64,000 nucleotides of DNA from Paraplanobispora siamensis (lineage in GTDB: Bacteria; Actinomycetota; Actinomycetes; Streptosporangiales; Streptosporangiaceae), in the NCBI RefSeq assembly GCF_016863175.1, contig NZ_BOOJ01000052.1, positions 62,001 through 126,000 of the forward strand, given 5' to 3'. The notes beneath the pieces were generated by a model. The model made no database searches. It saw only the letters and a program-made list of their open reading frames with translations, and was not told where the DNA came from. Made by a program: the position numbers and the translations under genes. This document shows positions 1 to 6,930 of the stretch, piece by piece; the stretch's first letter is position 1, and each line of letters opens with the position of its first letter.

Positions 1-222
1 ACGGCCATGGTCGACGACGACCCCGCCCTGGCCCTGCTGTGGCAGCCCTACTGCTGGGCACGCGGCTACCACGTCCCGCACCACAGCGATGCCTGGTTCG
101 AAACTTGCGCCACCTGCGAACGGCTGCTGTGGGAGCAGAAGGGGGAGCAGGCACGCCCGGCCTGGCTGCTGGCCCAGCGCGTGCCCACCAGCTGGCGCCG
201 CTGGCTGCGGATGGGCACATGA
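1..222 (+). CDS. Hypothetical small Cys/Trp-rich protein, 5' end outside window
   Basis: No function is recognised. The frame is open to the left edge, so the true start may lie outside; the first in-frame ATG at 7 would give 71 aa. The product is rich in Trp, His and Cys, with a closely spaced Cys pair (FETCATCERLLW) that could belong to a small zinc-binding fold. Its stop overlaps the next start as ATGA at 219-222, so translation of the two genes is probably coupled. Confidence 0.55.
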   Translation, partial: TAMVDDDPALALLWQPYCWARGYHVPHHSDAWFETCATCERLLWEQKGEQARPAWLLAQRVPTSWRRWLRMGT

Positions 223-638
223 GTGCGCCGGATCGCTCCACCGCGCAGGCCTTCACCCGGGCCACCTACGGCCGGGCCGGGCGCCCCCTCACTCTGCCGC
301 GGCGGCCCGGCCTGGTCTGCGCCGCCCACGGCCGCGCCGTCTACCGCTCCAGCCGCACCTGGCCGTACGGCCGCTCCACCCACCAGCGTGCCCGCCTGGT
401 GCACCGGGTCGACGCCATCTACACCGCCTGGGCCAGCGGCCACCTGGTCGGCTCCCTGGTCCGATGGACCTGCGGGGCCACCACCACCCGCTACCAGCTG
501 CTGGAGACCTGCGCCGGCCAGGCCTGCGCGGCGTGCGACGCCCTGCCGGCGCGGCCTGCTGATGCGCTACCGCAGCCGCCTGGGGCAGACACCGGCCGGC
601 ACCTACTCCTGCGGCCACCCCGTGGTCGCGCCTGCTGA
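219..638 (+). CDS. Hypothetical protein, 139 aa, Cys-containing
   Basis: The start is the ATG inside the ATGA overlap with the preceding gene. The product is basic and Ala/Arg-rich, with a cysteine cluster in its second half (WTCGATTT, ETCAGQACAACD) suggesting metal binding. The last 30 residues are low-complexity and an alternative frame is also open there, so the 3' end is less certain than the start. No family is recognised; position suggests an accessory gene of the unit leading into the phosphatase and endolysin. Confidence 0.5.
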   Translation: MSAPDRSTAQAFTRATYGRAGRPLTLPRRPGLVCAAHGRAVYRSSRTWPYGRSTHQRARLVHRVDAIYTAWASGHLVGSLVRWTCGATTTRYQLLETCAGQACAACDALPARPADALPQPPGADTGRHLLLRPPRGRAC

Positions 639-681
639 CCAGCTCACCATCGCCCGCATAAACCCCAGGAGAGCAGCCCTC

Positions 682-1248
682 ATGCCCCGCTTCCGCCACC
701 GCATCGCCGTCGACTTCGACAAGGTCGTGCACACCTACCCCAACGGCTACGGCACCGGCGTCATCGACGGCGGCCTGGTCCTGGGGGCCGCCGACGCACT
801 GCGCACCCTGATGGTCGACCACGACGTGTTCATCCTGACCAGCCGCACCGACGTCGACCGCGTCGCCGCATGGATCACGGAGAAGACCCAGATCCCGGCC
901 ATCGCCGACCTGCCGGGCGCCTACGCCGACCAGTGGGGGCACGGCGTCCTGCTGGTCACCAACCGCAAGCTGCCCGCCGTCGTCTACATCGACGACCGTG
1001 CCGTGGTGTTCCGCACCTGGGCGCAGACCCTGGCCGACATCGCCGCCGGCCGTACCGCATCGGAGGAGCCTGTGAACGACACCGCCCTGCCCAGCCGTAA
1101 CGCCCTGGAGGAGATCCGCGGCCTGTGCGACCAGGAGGACCCGGCCGCGGCCCTGGAGGCGATCCGCGGTGTGCTGGAGCGCACGCCCGACGGCAAGGCA
1201 CCGCGCTCAGAACGCGACCTGGAGACCAAGGTCTGGCCGCCGGCGTAG
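682..1248 (+). CDS. HAD-like phosphatase
   Basis: The product (188 aa) looks like a haloacid-dehalogenase-fold hydrolase. Near the N-terminus is IAVDFDKVVHTY, matching the HAD motif I pattern around the nucleophilic Asp; FILTSRTD resembles motif II with its Ser/Thr; VVYIDDRAVVF resembles motif IV with paired acidic residues. Phage proteins of this kind dephosphorylate nucleotides or act as 3'-phosphatases, but the substrate cannot be read here. An AGGAG at about 669 precedes the ATG at a good distance. An in-frame ATG at 562 exists, but a ribosome-binding site and the motif position favour 682. The C-terminal 50 residues after the HAD core are charged and helical-looking. Confidence 0.75.
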   Translation: MPRFRHRIAVDFDKVVHTYPNGYGTGVIDGGLVLGAADALRTLMVDHDVFILTSRTDVDRVAAWITEKTQIPAIADLPGAYADQWGHGVLLVTNRKLPAVVYIDDRAVVFRTWAQTLADIAAGRTASEEPVNDTALPSRNALEEIRGLCDQEDPAAALEAIRGVLERTPDGKAPRSERDLETKVWPPA

Positions 1249-1251
1249 GAC

Positions 1252-1281
1252 GCGACGTTAGCGGTGGCAGCCGGGGACCGT
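1252..1281 (+). promoter_or_regulatory. Late-type promoter motif before endolysin
   Basis: GCGACGTTA, 14 nt, then GGACCGT. It matches the bipartite motif seen before head genes and sits 7 nt before the endolysin ATG. Confidence 0.6.
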
Positions 1282-1288
1282 GGCGGTC

Positions 1289-2077
1289 ATGCGCACCATC
1301 ACCGCCCGCTGGTACACCCAGGGTCGCATCGAAGACATCCGCGTCGTGGTCGTGCACGACATGGAAGCACCCGAAAGCGCGACCACGGCCGAAAACGTCG
1401 CCCGCTACTTCGCCACGACCGGCACCAAGGCTTCGGCGCATGTGTGTGTCGACTCCGACTCCCGGGTCCGCTGCGTCGCAGACGCCCACACGGCCTGGGC
1501 CGCCCCAGGGGCCAATGCCGACGGGCTCCAATTGGAAATCGCTGGCTATGCCCGGCAGACCCGTGAGCAGTGGCTGGACCGCTTCTCCCGGGCCGCGCTG
1601 GAGCAGGCCGCGATCCAGACCGCCGAATGGTGCGCCAAGTACGGCTTGCCGGCCCGGCGGCTGACGCGCGCCCAGCTGCGCGCCGGCCACAAGGGGATCA
1701 CTAGCCACGCCGATGTATCGGCGGTGTACCGGCGCTCCGACCACACCGATCCCGGACCGAACTTTCCTTGGGCATACTTCCTGGAGCGGGTCCAGCACCA
1801 CCTGGGCGGCGCGCAGGCCAACCAGGAGGAGACGGTGTCGACGCCGATGTGGCCCGGCCGGATCCTGCGCCTGACCAGCCCGTTGATGGAGGGCAAGGAC
1901 GTGCGCCGCTGGCAGCGGCGCATGCGCGCCCGCGGCTGGCGCATCGCCGTCGACGGCCTGTACGGCAGGGAGTCGGCGAAGGTGGCGCAAGCCTTCCAGG
2001 CGGAGAAGAGGCTGCGGGTGACCGGTGAGGTGGGGCGGGATGATTGGATCGCGGCATGGGAAGAACCGGTGACATGA
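1289..2077 (+). CDS. Endolysin: N-acetylmuramoyl-L-alanine amidase (PGRP/amidase_2) with peptidoglycan-binding domain
   Basis: The product (262 aa) is a lysis enzyme that cuts the amide bond between muramic acid and L-alanine in the cell wall. Residues about 1-175 form an amidase_2/PGRP domain: a zinc-ligand His in VVVVHDMEA, a second His in the SHADVS segment, and the HTDPGPNFPW segment supplying the third ligand. Residues about 195-262 resemble a PG_binding_1 domain (RWQRRMRARGW, VDGLYGRESAKVAQAFQ). No signal peptide is visible, so export needs a holin or another route. I chose the ATG at 1289 because it lies 7 nt after the second box of a late-type promoter (1252-1281), as at other genes here, implying a leaderless mRNA. 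A GTG at 1280 overlaps the promoter. Confidence 0.88.
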   Translation: MRTITARWYTQGRIEDIRVVVVHDMEAPESATTAENVARYFATTGTKASAHVCVDSDSRVRCVADAHTAWAAPGANADGLQLEIAGYARQTREQWLDRFSRAALEQAAIQTAEWCAKYGLPARRLTRAQLRAGHKGITSHADVSAVYRRSDHTDPGPNFPWAYFLERVQHHLGGAQANQEETVSTPMWPGRILRLTSPLMEGKDVRRWQRRMRARGWRIAVDGLYGRESAKVAQAFQAEKRLRVTGEVGRDDWIAAWEEPVT

Positions 2078-2113
2078 GTCCGGTTCGCCTTGTCCACCCC
2101 TGTGATCGGGGCT

Positions 2114-2147
2114 CACCTGTACAATCTGGGCTAAGTACCTGAACGAT
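2114..2147 (+). promoter_or_regulatory. Early-type motif: TACAAT box plus GCTAAGTACCTGAACGAT
   Basis: A TGTACAAT box (about 2118-2125) is followed directly by a copy of the recurring GCTAAGTAC motif at 2130-2147. The second half (GAACGAT) deviates from the usual GTACTAT and is the same variant as at 34352. It precedes the hairpin and ribosome-binding site of the open frame at 2200. Confidence 0.55.
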
Positions 2148-2163
2148 CGTTTCAGGGGTGGCG

Positions 2164-2185
2164 TGGCCTGTGAGCGACACGGCCA
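2164..2185 (+). promoter_or_regulatory. Leader hairpin with AGCGA loop
   Basis: TGGCCTGTG - AGCGA - CACGGCCA pairs with one bulged T. It is a member of the GAGCGA-loop leader family and lies just before ACAGGAGA and the ATG at 2200. Confidence 0.55.
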
Positions 2186-2199
2186 GACAGGAGACCCCC

Positions 2200-2592
2200 A
2201 TGTCAAGCCCTACACCGATCGTTGCCCGCGGCCGTGACGCCGCGGCGGCGTGGGTATCGCGCCGCCATAACACCCCTTCTGGCGCTCCCGGCGATCCCCG
2301 GGGAGCGTGTGTTTCCGATCCGGCTATGACCACCCCTGTCATAAACGCTCTGGAAACAAGTAGCTACGGGGTGTTCAAGTACAGTGGCATCCTTTACGTT
2401 GCGACTTACAACGTTCCGAAATCGCAGACGTTGATCGTCCAGACCCCGCGCTCAACGTCACCTGCCCGACCTGCGTACGGCGATATGCCGCCCCGGCCGA
2501 TGCCGCGGGCGCAATCGTCGACCGCGCTCATTGTCCATGCCGGCGCACCGCGGGCGATGCCCCCGCCTGCCCGTCCTTGGCTATCCCCATGA
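2200..2592 (+). CDS. Candidate protein after phage leader; frame doubtful in second half
   Basis: The ATG has a good ribosome-binding site (GACAGGAGA) and the phage's standard promoter and leader hairpin upstream, so translation should start here. The first 75 codons, including VFKYSGILYVATYN, read like protein. After about 2425 this frame becomes a Pro/Ala/Arg low-complexity string, while the -1 frame becomes a natural-looking cysteine protein (see 2364-2633). A ribosomal frameshift, an indel or a decayed gene would explain it. Function unknown. Confidence 0.35.
   Translation: MSSPTPIVARGRDAAAAWVSRRHNTPSGAPGDPRGACVSDPAMTTPVINALETSSYGVFKYSGILYVATYNVPKSQTLIVQTPRSTSPARPAYGDMPPRPMPRAQSSTALIVHAGAPRAMPPPARPWLSP
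2283..2307 (+). terminator. Hairpin, possible attenuator or terminator
   Basis: CGCTCCC and GGGAGCG pair across an 11 nt loop, followed by TGTGTTT. It lies inside the 2200 reading frame, so it would act as an early terminator or attenuator if used. Confidence 0.35.
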
Positions 2593-2633
2593 CCGACTAT
2601 CGGGAAATGAGAGCCATCAATGGCAGCAGGTGA
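2364..2633 (+). pseudogene. Open frame for a Cys-rich protein without a usual start codon
   Basis: This frame is open from the TAG at 2361 to the TGA at 2631 and has no ATG, GTG or TTG in its first half. Its product contains LRCDLQRSEIADVD, then NVTCPTCVRRY and AHCPCRRT, a typical small zinc-finger layout. It is in the -1 frame relative to the open frame starting at 2200. It may be the second half of that gene reached by frameshifting, or the remains of a broken gene. Confidence 0.35.
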
Positions 2634-2860
2634 CACGCCGATCGCCCCGCGCCGTAGCGCGACCAGAAGGGGGAGAGGTGACCGTCTCCCGGTGCGCTAG
2701 CGGTGGTGCACCGGCCAACTTGTGTGCGCGCGGCAAAGGCTGCGCCGATTTACGCTGGCGGCACCACCACCAGCGACGACCCGCTGCAACAACCCCTTCA
2801 CCCCGGCGGCAGGGATACCGCCCACCCGACCCTGGGTGGTCCCTGACCGGCCCTAGGAGG
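2634..2860. other. Stretch with no convincing gene
   Basis: All three plus frames have short plausible stretches, such as an ATG at 2620 giving 26 aa, but none has a sustained coding signature. I see no tRNA, terminator or promoter motif. It may be part of the same decayed region as 2200-2633. Confidence 0.4.
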
Positions 2861-2865
2861 CGATT

Positions 2866-3240
2866 TTGACGTCCAACCCGAGCGGTCGCGTTGTGACATC
2901 ACAGCAACCCACCACGATCACTGACCTCATTGAGGTGTTGAAAGCCGGGGACATGATCGTGGCCCAGCTCAAGGATGACCCCACCGACGACGTGGTGGAC
3001 CTGGCGCTGAAGGCGCTGCGTGTCTTGAACGGCGGCAAGGACCTTCCGCGACAGGCAAGAGACAAGATCATATCTGCACTGGCTGACAATGTCCGGGAAC
3101 TGAACCTGGCGGTGATCGGCAACGCGGCCGGGCTGAACGATGCCATGGTGAGCCGTATCGCCACCGCAGGTGGAGCCCGGCCGCGTACCTACCGTGGCCG
3201 AAAGAAGGCCGTCGGTGACACCGGTAAGGCCAGCATGTAA
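2866..3240 (+). CDS. Hypothetical protein with possible C-terminal helix-turn-helix, 124 aa
   Basis: The start is a TTG placed 6-7 nt after a strong AGGAGG. Function is not recognised. The middle is acidic and helical (LIEVLKAGDMIVAQLKDD), and residues about 80-105 (LNLAVIGNAAGLNDAMVSRI) have the spacing of a helix-turn-helix. The tail is basic (RPRTYRGRKKA). This suggests a small DNA-binding protein. It is followed by a weak late-type motif and a terminator-like hairpin before the tail-fibre genes, so it seems to be its own short unit. Confidence 0.7.
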   Translation: MTSNPSGRVVTSQQPTTITDLIEVLKAGDMIVAQLKDDPTDDVVDLALKALRVLNGGKDLPRQARDKIISALADNVRELNLAVIGNAAGLNDAMVSRIATAGGARPRTYRGRKKAVGDTGKASM

Positions 3241-3244
3241 GGAC

Positions 3245-3274
3245 GCGACACAAGAAGCGTCCACCTGACACGCT
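3245..3274 (+). promoter_or_regulatory. Weak late-type promoter motif before tail-fibre genes
   Basis: GCGACACAA, 14 nt, then ACACGCT. The first box is good, the second poor. The position directly after a stop codon is typical of the family. Confidence 0.3.
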
Positions 3275-3275
3275 C

Positions 3276-3313
3276 ACCCCCGGAAGCCCACCCCACGGGA
3301 TCACTCCGGGGGT
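3276..3313 (+). terminator. Terminator-like hairpin
   Basis: ACCCCCGGA and TCCGGGGGT form a 9 bp stem with a 20 nt loop, followed by GTTTG. It lies between the 2866 gene and the first tail-fibre gene. Confidence 0.5.
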
Positions 3314-3319
3314 GTTTGC

Positions 3320-3673
3320 GTGCCAGCGGCCTACTGGAAAATCCAGGTCGACCAGGGGGAGACCTGGCGGATGGTGCTGCGGCTGAAGAACCCCGACGGC
3401 ACCCCGCTGGATCTGACCGGCTACAGCGCACGCATGCAGGTCCGGGAGTCGGTCACCTCCCCGACGCCGCTGCTGTCGCTCACCTCCGCCCCCGGCGGGG
3501 GCATCACCATCACCGCATCCGACGGCCGCGTGGAACTGCATGTCGCCGATGAGATCACCGCGGCCTGGGCCTGGCGGTACGGCCTGTACGGGCTGGAGAT
3601 CGAATCTCCCGGCGGTGAAACCACCGCTCTGCTCAAGGGCGAAGTCGAAGTCAGCGCTGAGGTGACCCGGTGA
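3320..3673 (+). CDS. Tail-fibre-associated structural protein (BppU-N-like), 117 aa
   Basis: The GTG start gives MPAAYWKIQVDQGETW. The pattern of an early 'DQG..W...L', a 'G.PLDLTGYSARMQVR' strand and a closing 'GLYGLEIESP' strand resembles small beta-rich proteins found just before fibre genes in many siphophages (BppU N-terminal type). Its role would be as a baseplate or fibre adaptor. The stop overlaps the next GTG (GTGA at 3670), and it heads a four- to five-gene fibre cluster. Confidence 0.65.
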   Translation: MPAAYWKIQVDQGETWRMVLRLKNPDGTPLDLTGYSARMQVRESVTSPTPLLSLTSAPGGGITITASDGRVELHVADEITAAWAWRYGLYGLEIESPGGETTALLKGEVEVSAEVTR

Positions 3674-4044
3674 CCGTCCAGGTTGAGGTCGTCACCTCCC
3701 CCAGCGTCATCATCGTGGAGATCGACTCCGTCAGGGAAGTCGTCGTCGACTCCGCCCCGGACGTGGCGCTGGAACTCACGATGCCGGGCATCCAGGGCCC
3801 GCCCGGCCCTCCTGGCCCGCAGGGCCCGCCCGGGCCCACCGGCGCGGCCCGGGAGCTGCACTACGACGTCGCCATCCCCGCCGCGGTGTGGGAGGTCACC
3901 CACGACATCGTCATCACCCCCAACGTGATCACCTACGACTCCAGCGGCGCTCCCGTCGAAGGTGACGTCACCTATCCCACCCCCACCACCGTCCGCATCG
4001 CATGGGCCTTCCCGATGGCGGGCCACATCGTGCTCACCACCTAG
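3670..4044 (+). CDS. Collagen-like tail protein
   Basis: The product (124 aa) has an N-terminal beta-rich region, then a short collagen-like stretch at about residues 40-58 made of Gly-Pro-Pro and related triplets (GPPGPPGPQGPPGPTGA), then a C-terminal beta-rich domain. Collagen triplets in phage fibres drive trimerisation. The GTG start overlaps the upstream stop. It is likely part of the receptor-binding apparatus. Confidence 0.75.
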   Translation: MTVQVEVVTSPSVIIVEIDSVREVVVDSAPDVALELTMPGIQGPPGPPGPQGPPGPTGAARELHYDVAIPAAVWEVTHDIVITPNVITYDSSGAPVEGDVTYPTPTTVRIAWAFPMAGHIVLTT

Positions 4045-4056
4045 GAGGGGTTGGCA

Positions 4057-5259
4057 GTGCCCAAGTTCGGCGCACAGATCGACACGCAGCAGATCCCGGT
4101 CAAGAGCCTGGTGGCGGAAGCGTCCGGCACCGCGCCGTCGTCCCCGGCTACCGGCCAGCAGTGGACCGACACCAGTGCCTCCCCGCCGGTGCTGAAGGTG
4201 TGGAACGGCTCAGCTTGGGTGCGCGCCGACGGCGCCGACCTGCCCGACGGGACCGTCACCAACAACAAGATCGCGTCCGGGGCGAACATCGCGCTCAGCA
4301 AACTGGCCGTCGACCCCTTGGCCAGGGCCAACCACACCGGCAGCCAGGCCGCGGCAACGATCAGCGACTTCGACGCGGCCGTGCGCGCCTCCCGCCTGGA
4401 CCAGATGACCGCGCCGACGGCGTCGGTCAACTTCAACGGCCAGAAGATCACCTCTTTGGGGTCGCCGACCCTGAGCACCGACGCCGCCACCAAGCAGTAC
4501 GTCGACGACTCCCGCGCCGGGTTCGCCGGGATCAAGGACCCGGTGAAGGTGGCCGTGTCCACCGACGTCACCCTGTCGGCGCCCGGCGCCACCCTGGACG
4601 GCGTCACCATGAACACCGGGGACCGGTTCCTGGCCTACGGCCAGTCCACCGGCACCCAGAACGGCATCTACATCTGGAACGGCGCCGCGTCGGCGGCGAC
4701 CCGGGCACCGGACGCCGACGCCGCCGGAGAGGTCCTGGACGGCACGCTGGTCGCGGTGGCGGAGGGCACCCGGGCCGGCGGCCAGATGGTCCAGACGGCC
4801 ACCCCGTCCGGCGCCCCGGGCGCCTGGACGCAGACCTGGGTCGTCTTCACCACCTCCGGCACCACCTACCTGGCCGGCGCCGGCCTGACCCTGACGGGCA
4901 ACACCTTCGACGTGGCCGCGGCCGACGGCAGCATCGTCGTCAACGCCGACAACATCACCGTCGGCCTGGTGCCGGTCAGCAAGGGCGGCACCAACGCCAC
5001 CACGGCCGCCGCCGCCCGCACCAACCTGGCCGCGGTCACCGCCTACAGCGCCGACGCCCCCGCCCTGACTGCCGGCGTGGCCGCCAACGTGGTGCACAAC
5101 CTGGGCACCACCGACGTGCAGGTGTATGTGCGGGAGATCAGCGGCGGGGCCCGCATCCACCTGGACGAAGCCGTCGTCGACGCCAACACCATCAGCCTGA
5201 AAGCCGACATCGCCTACGGCAGCGGCACCCTGCGCGTCGTCGTTCAGGCCAAGGCGTAG
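4057..5259 (+). CDS. Tail fibre protein, about 400 aa
   Basis: This is a long fibre protein with repeats typical of phage fibres: a GQQWTD..ASPPVLKVWNGSAW module near the N-terminus, then ITSLGSPTLSTDAATKQYVD, and a C-terminal VSKGGTNATTAAAARTNL module. The last 60 residues form a beta domain (VQVYVREISGGARIHLDEA) that may carry the tip function. I chose the GTG at 4057, 8 nt after AGGAGG, giving MPKFGAQID, because the next gene also begins MPKFG. A TTG at 4051 is the alternative. Confidence 0.82.
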   Translation: MPKFGAQIDTQQIPVKSLVAEASGTAPSSPATGQQWTDTSASPPVLKVWNGSAWVRADGADLPDGTVTNNKIASGANIALSKLAVDPLARANHTGSQAAATISDFDAAVRASRLDQMTAPTASVNFNGQKITSLGSPTLSTDAATKQYVDDSRAGFAGIKDPVKVAVSTDVTLSAPGATLDGVTMNTGDRFLAYGQSTGTQNGIYIWNGAASAATRAPDADAAGEVLDGTLVAVAEGTRAGGQMVQTATPSGAPGAWTQTWVVFTTSGTTYLAGAGLTLTGNTFDVAAADGSIVVNADNITVGLVPVSKGGTNATTAAAARTNLAAVTAYSADAPALTAGVAANVVHNLGTTDVQVYVREISGGARIHLDEAVVDANTISLKADIAYGSGTLRVVVQAKA

Positions 5260-5268
5260 GGGCAGCCC

Positions 5269-5757
5269 ATGCCGAAGTTCGGCTCAGCGCTCATCGTCCC
5301 GGAACAGGCCTCCCCGGCGAACCCCGCGTCGGGGTTCCTGTCCGTGTTCGCCAAGTCCGGCGGCGTCCTGTGGACCCGCAACGCCGCCGGGACGGAGCGC
5401 CTGGTGGAGCCGGGGCTGCTGTTCCCCTTCTCCCGGGCCGGAGCGCTGGCGGTGGCGGTCGGCACGCACCGGCTGTACAACGACACCGGCTCCAGCTTGG
5501 CCATCCGCGGGGTGCGTGCCTCCGTCGGCACCGCCCCGACCGGAGCGGCGATCATCGTGGACGTCAACATCAACGGCACGACCATCTGGTCCACGCAGGC
5601 CAACCGGCCGACCATCGCCATCGGCGCCAACACCTCCGGCAAGGTCACCAACTACAACACGGCCACCATCGCCGACGGCGCGTACTTCTCCATCGACATC
5701 GATCAGGTGGGGTCCACGGTGGCCGGATCCGATCTGACCGTCCAGATCCTCTGCTGA
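5269..5757 (+). CDS. Minor tail/fibre protein, 162 aa
   Basis: The product begins MPKFGSALIVPEQ, matching the start of the preceding fibre and suggesting a shared attachment motif. The remainder is beta-rich (GTHRLYNDTGSSLAI, ATIADGAYFSIDIDQVGST) and resembles a C-terminal fibre or tail-tip domain common in actinophages. It lies 9 nt after the preceding gene and before the glycine-rich fibre gene. Confidence 0.7.
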   Translation: MPKFGSALIVPEQASPANPASGFLSVFAKSGGVLWTRNAAGTERLVEPGLLFPFSRAGALAVAVGTHRLYNDTGSSLAIRGVRASVGTAPTGAAIIVDVNINGTTIWSTQANRPTIAIGANTSGKVTNYNTATIADGAYFSIDIDQVGSTVAGSDLTVQILC

Positions 5758-5763
5758 GGCCGT

Positions 5764-6477
5764 ATGCCTACCGATACCTTCACCGCGGCGGGCACCTCCA
5801 ACTGGGTGTGCCCGGCCGGAGTCAGCTCCGTCGACGTCGAATGCTGGGGCGGCGGGGGCGCCGGCGGCGGCGCGGCCACCACCCGGTGTGGCGGCGGTGG
5901 CGGCGGCGGCCAGTACGTCAAGATCACCGGCGTTGCGGTGGCAGCCGGCAACTCCTACTCCTACACCGTCGGCGCGGGCGGCACCGGCGCGGCTGGCGCC
6001 AACGGTGGCTCCGGCGGTAGCTCTTCCTTCACCGGCGCCAGCACCACGGTGACCGCGGCCGGAGGGGCGGGTGGCACGTCGGCCGCGGCGGGCGCGGGCG
6101 GTGCCGGAGGGTCCGGCGGCAGCGGTGGCACCCGCTTCAGTGGCGGCACCGGCGGTAACGGCAACGGGAGCTGGGGCGGCGCGGGCGGCGGTGGCGGCTC
6201 CGGCGGTACGGCCGCGGCGGGCAACACCGGCGGCAACGCCTCCGCCTCTTCCAGCGCCGGCGGCGCCGGTGCGACCGCGGTCACCGGCGGCGGCCCCGGC
6301 GGCGCGGGCGGCAGCCAGGGCACGGCCGGGTCGGTGCCGGCTACGGCCCCGGGGGGCGGGGGCGGCGGCGCGGGCGGCACCAACTCCGGCACCCTGGCGG
6401 GCGCGGCCGGGCGCGCCGGACAGGTCCGGCTCACCTACACCGTCACCGCCTTCCAGGGCTGGGGTGTGCCCATGTGA
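5764..6477 (+). CDS. Glycine-rich tail fibre protein
   Basis: The product (237 aa) has a short N-terminal segment (FTAAGTSNWVCPAGVSSVDVE) followed by a long Gly-rich body of GG-X repeats (about residues 30-215) and a C-terminal strand (GRAGQVRLTYTV). This is the 'glycine-rich domain' type, expected to form polyglycine-II-like or beta structures at fibre tips and contact the host surface. It ends the fibre cluster; 35 nt later comes an early-type promoter for an unrelated unit. Confidence 0.75.
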   Translation: MPTDTFTAAGTSNWVCPAGVSSVDVECWGGGGAGGGAATTRCGGGGGGGQYVKITGVAVAAGNSYSYTVGAGGTGAAGANGGSGGSSSFTGASTTVTAAGGAGGTSAAAGAGGAGGSGGSGGTRFSGGTGGNGNGSWGGAGGGGGSGGTAAAGNTGGNASASSSAGGAGATAVTGGGPGGAGGSQGTAGSVPATAPGGGGGGAGGTNSGTLAGAAGRAGQVRLTYTVTAFQGWGVPM

Positions 6478-6513
6478 GCCCCAGAATCCGCAAAGCCACA
6501 CCTCGCCACAACC

Positions 6514-6531
6514 ACTAAGTACCCGTACTAT
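6514..6531 (+). promoter_or_regulatory. Early-type promoter/operator motif
   Basis: ACTAAGTACCCGTACTAT. The final TACTAT serves as a -10 box; no strong -35 is seen. It is oriented towards the 6581 gene. Confidence 0.7.
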
Positions 6532-6543
6532 TAGTAGGGTGCC

Positions 6544-6556
6544 GGGAGAGCGACCC
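6544..6556 (+). promoter_or_regulatory. Leader hairpin with AGAGCGA loop
   Basis: GGG - AGAGCGA - CCC lies between the promoter motif and the ACAGGAGAG ribosome-binding site of the 6581 gene. Confidence 0.6.
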
Positions 6557-6580
6557 AGGTACAGACAGGAGAGACGAAAC

Positions 6581-6892
6581 GTGCAGGTCCCGCATATGTA
6601 CGACGCCCTGTCCCGGGGCATCGACGCCGCCCGGGCCCAACCCTGGCGGCCCTGGCGGCGGCGCATCGCCATCTGGCTGACCGTCGCGCAGGTCACCCTG
6701 GGCGAAGAGAGCTGGGCCCGCACCTGGAAGGCCGTGCGCACCACCCCGGCCCCGCCGCTGGCCTACGGCTACACCATCAGGCAGGCCCGGCAGATGCAGG
6801 CCGTGCTGGCCCAGGCGATGAGCGGCTACCACGCCCGGGTCGGCGACCTGATCGCCGGCCACGCCAACGACATCGACCGCACCACCACGTAG
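6581..6892 (+). CDS. Hypothetical protein, 103 aa
   Basis: The GTG start lies about 8 nt after AGGAGAG; an ATG at 6596 is an alternative. The product is helical and basic with several Trp and Arg residues (RPWRRRIAIWLTVAQVTLGEESW), possibly with one weak amphipathic segment, and shows no known motif. It is first in an early-type transcription unit whose second gene is the triple-HTH protein. Confidence 0.65.
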   Translation: MQVPHMYDALSRGIDAARAQPWRPWRRRIAIWLTVAQVTLGEESWARTWKAVRTTPAPPLAYGYTIRQARQMQAVLAQAMSGYHARVGDLIAGHANDIDRTTT

Positions 6893-6896
6893 AGGT

Positions 6897-6915
6897 GCGC
6901 GGTGAGCGACCGCGC
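6897..6915 (+). promoter_or_regulatory. Leader hairpin with GAGCG loop (intergenic)
   Basis: GCGCGGT - GAGCG - ACCGCGC is a perfect 7 bp stem. It follows the stop of the upstream gene and precedes CAGGAGG and the ATG at 6931, showing that the hairpin also occurs within an operon. Confidence 0.65.
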
Positions 6916-6930
6916 ATACAGGAGGAACCC

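Noticed and set aside
2531-2869. 112-residue plus-strand frame
   Set aside because: Arg/Pro low-complexity, no ribosome-binding site, and it overlaps other equally weak frames.
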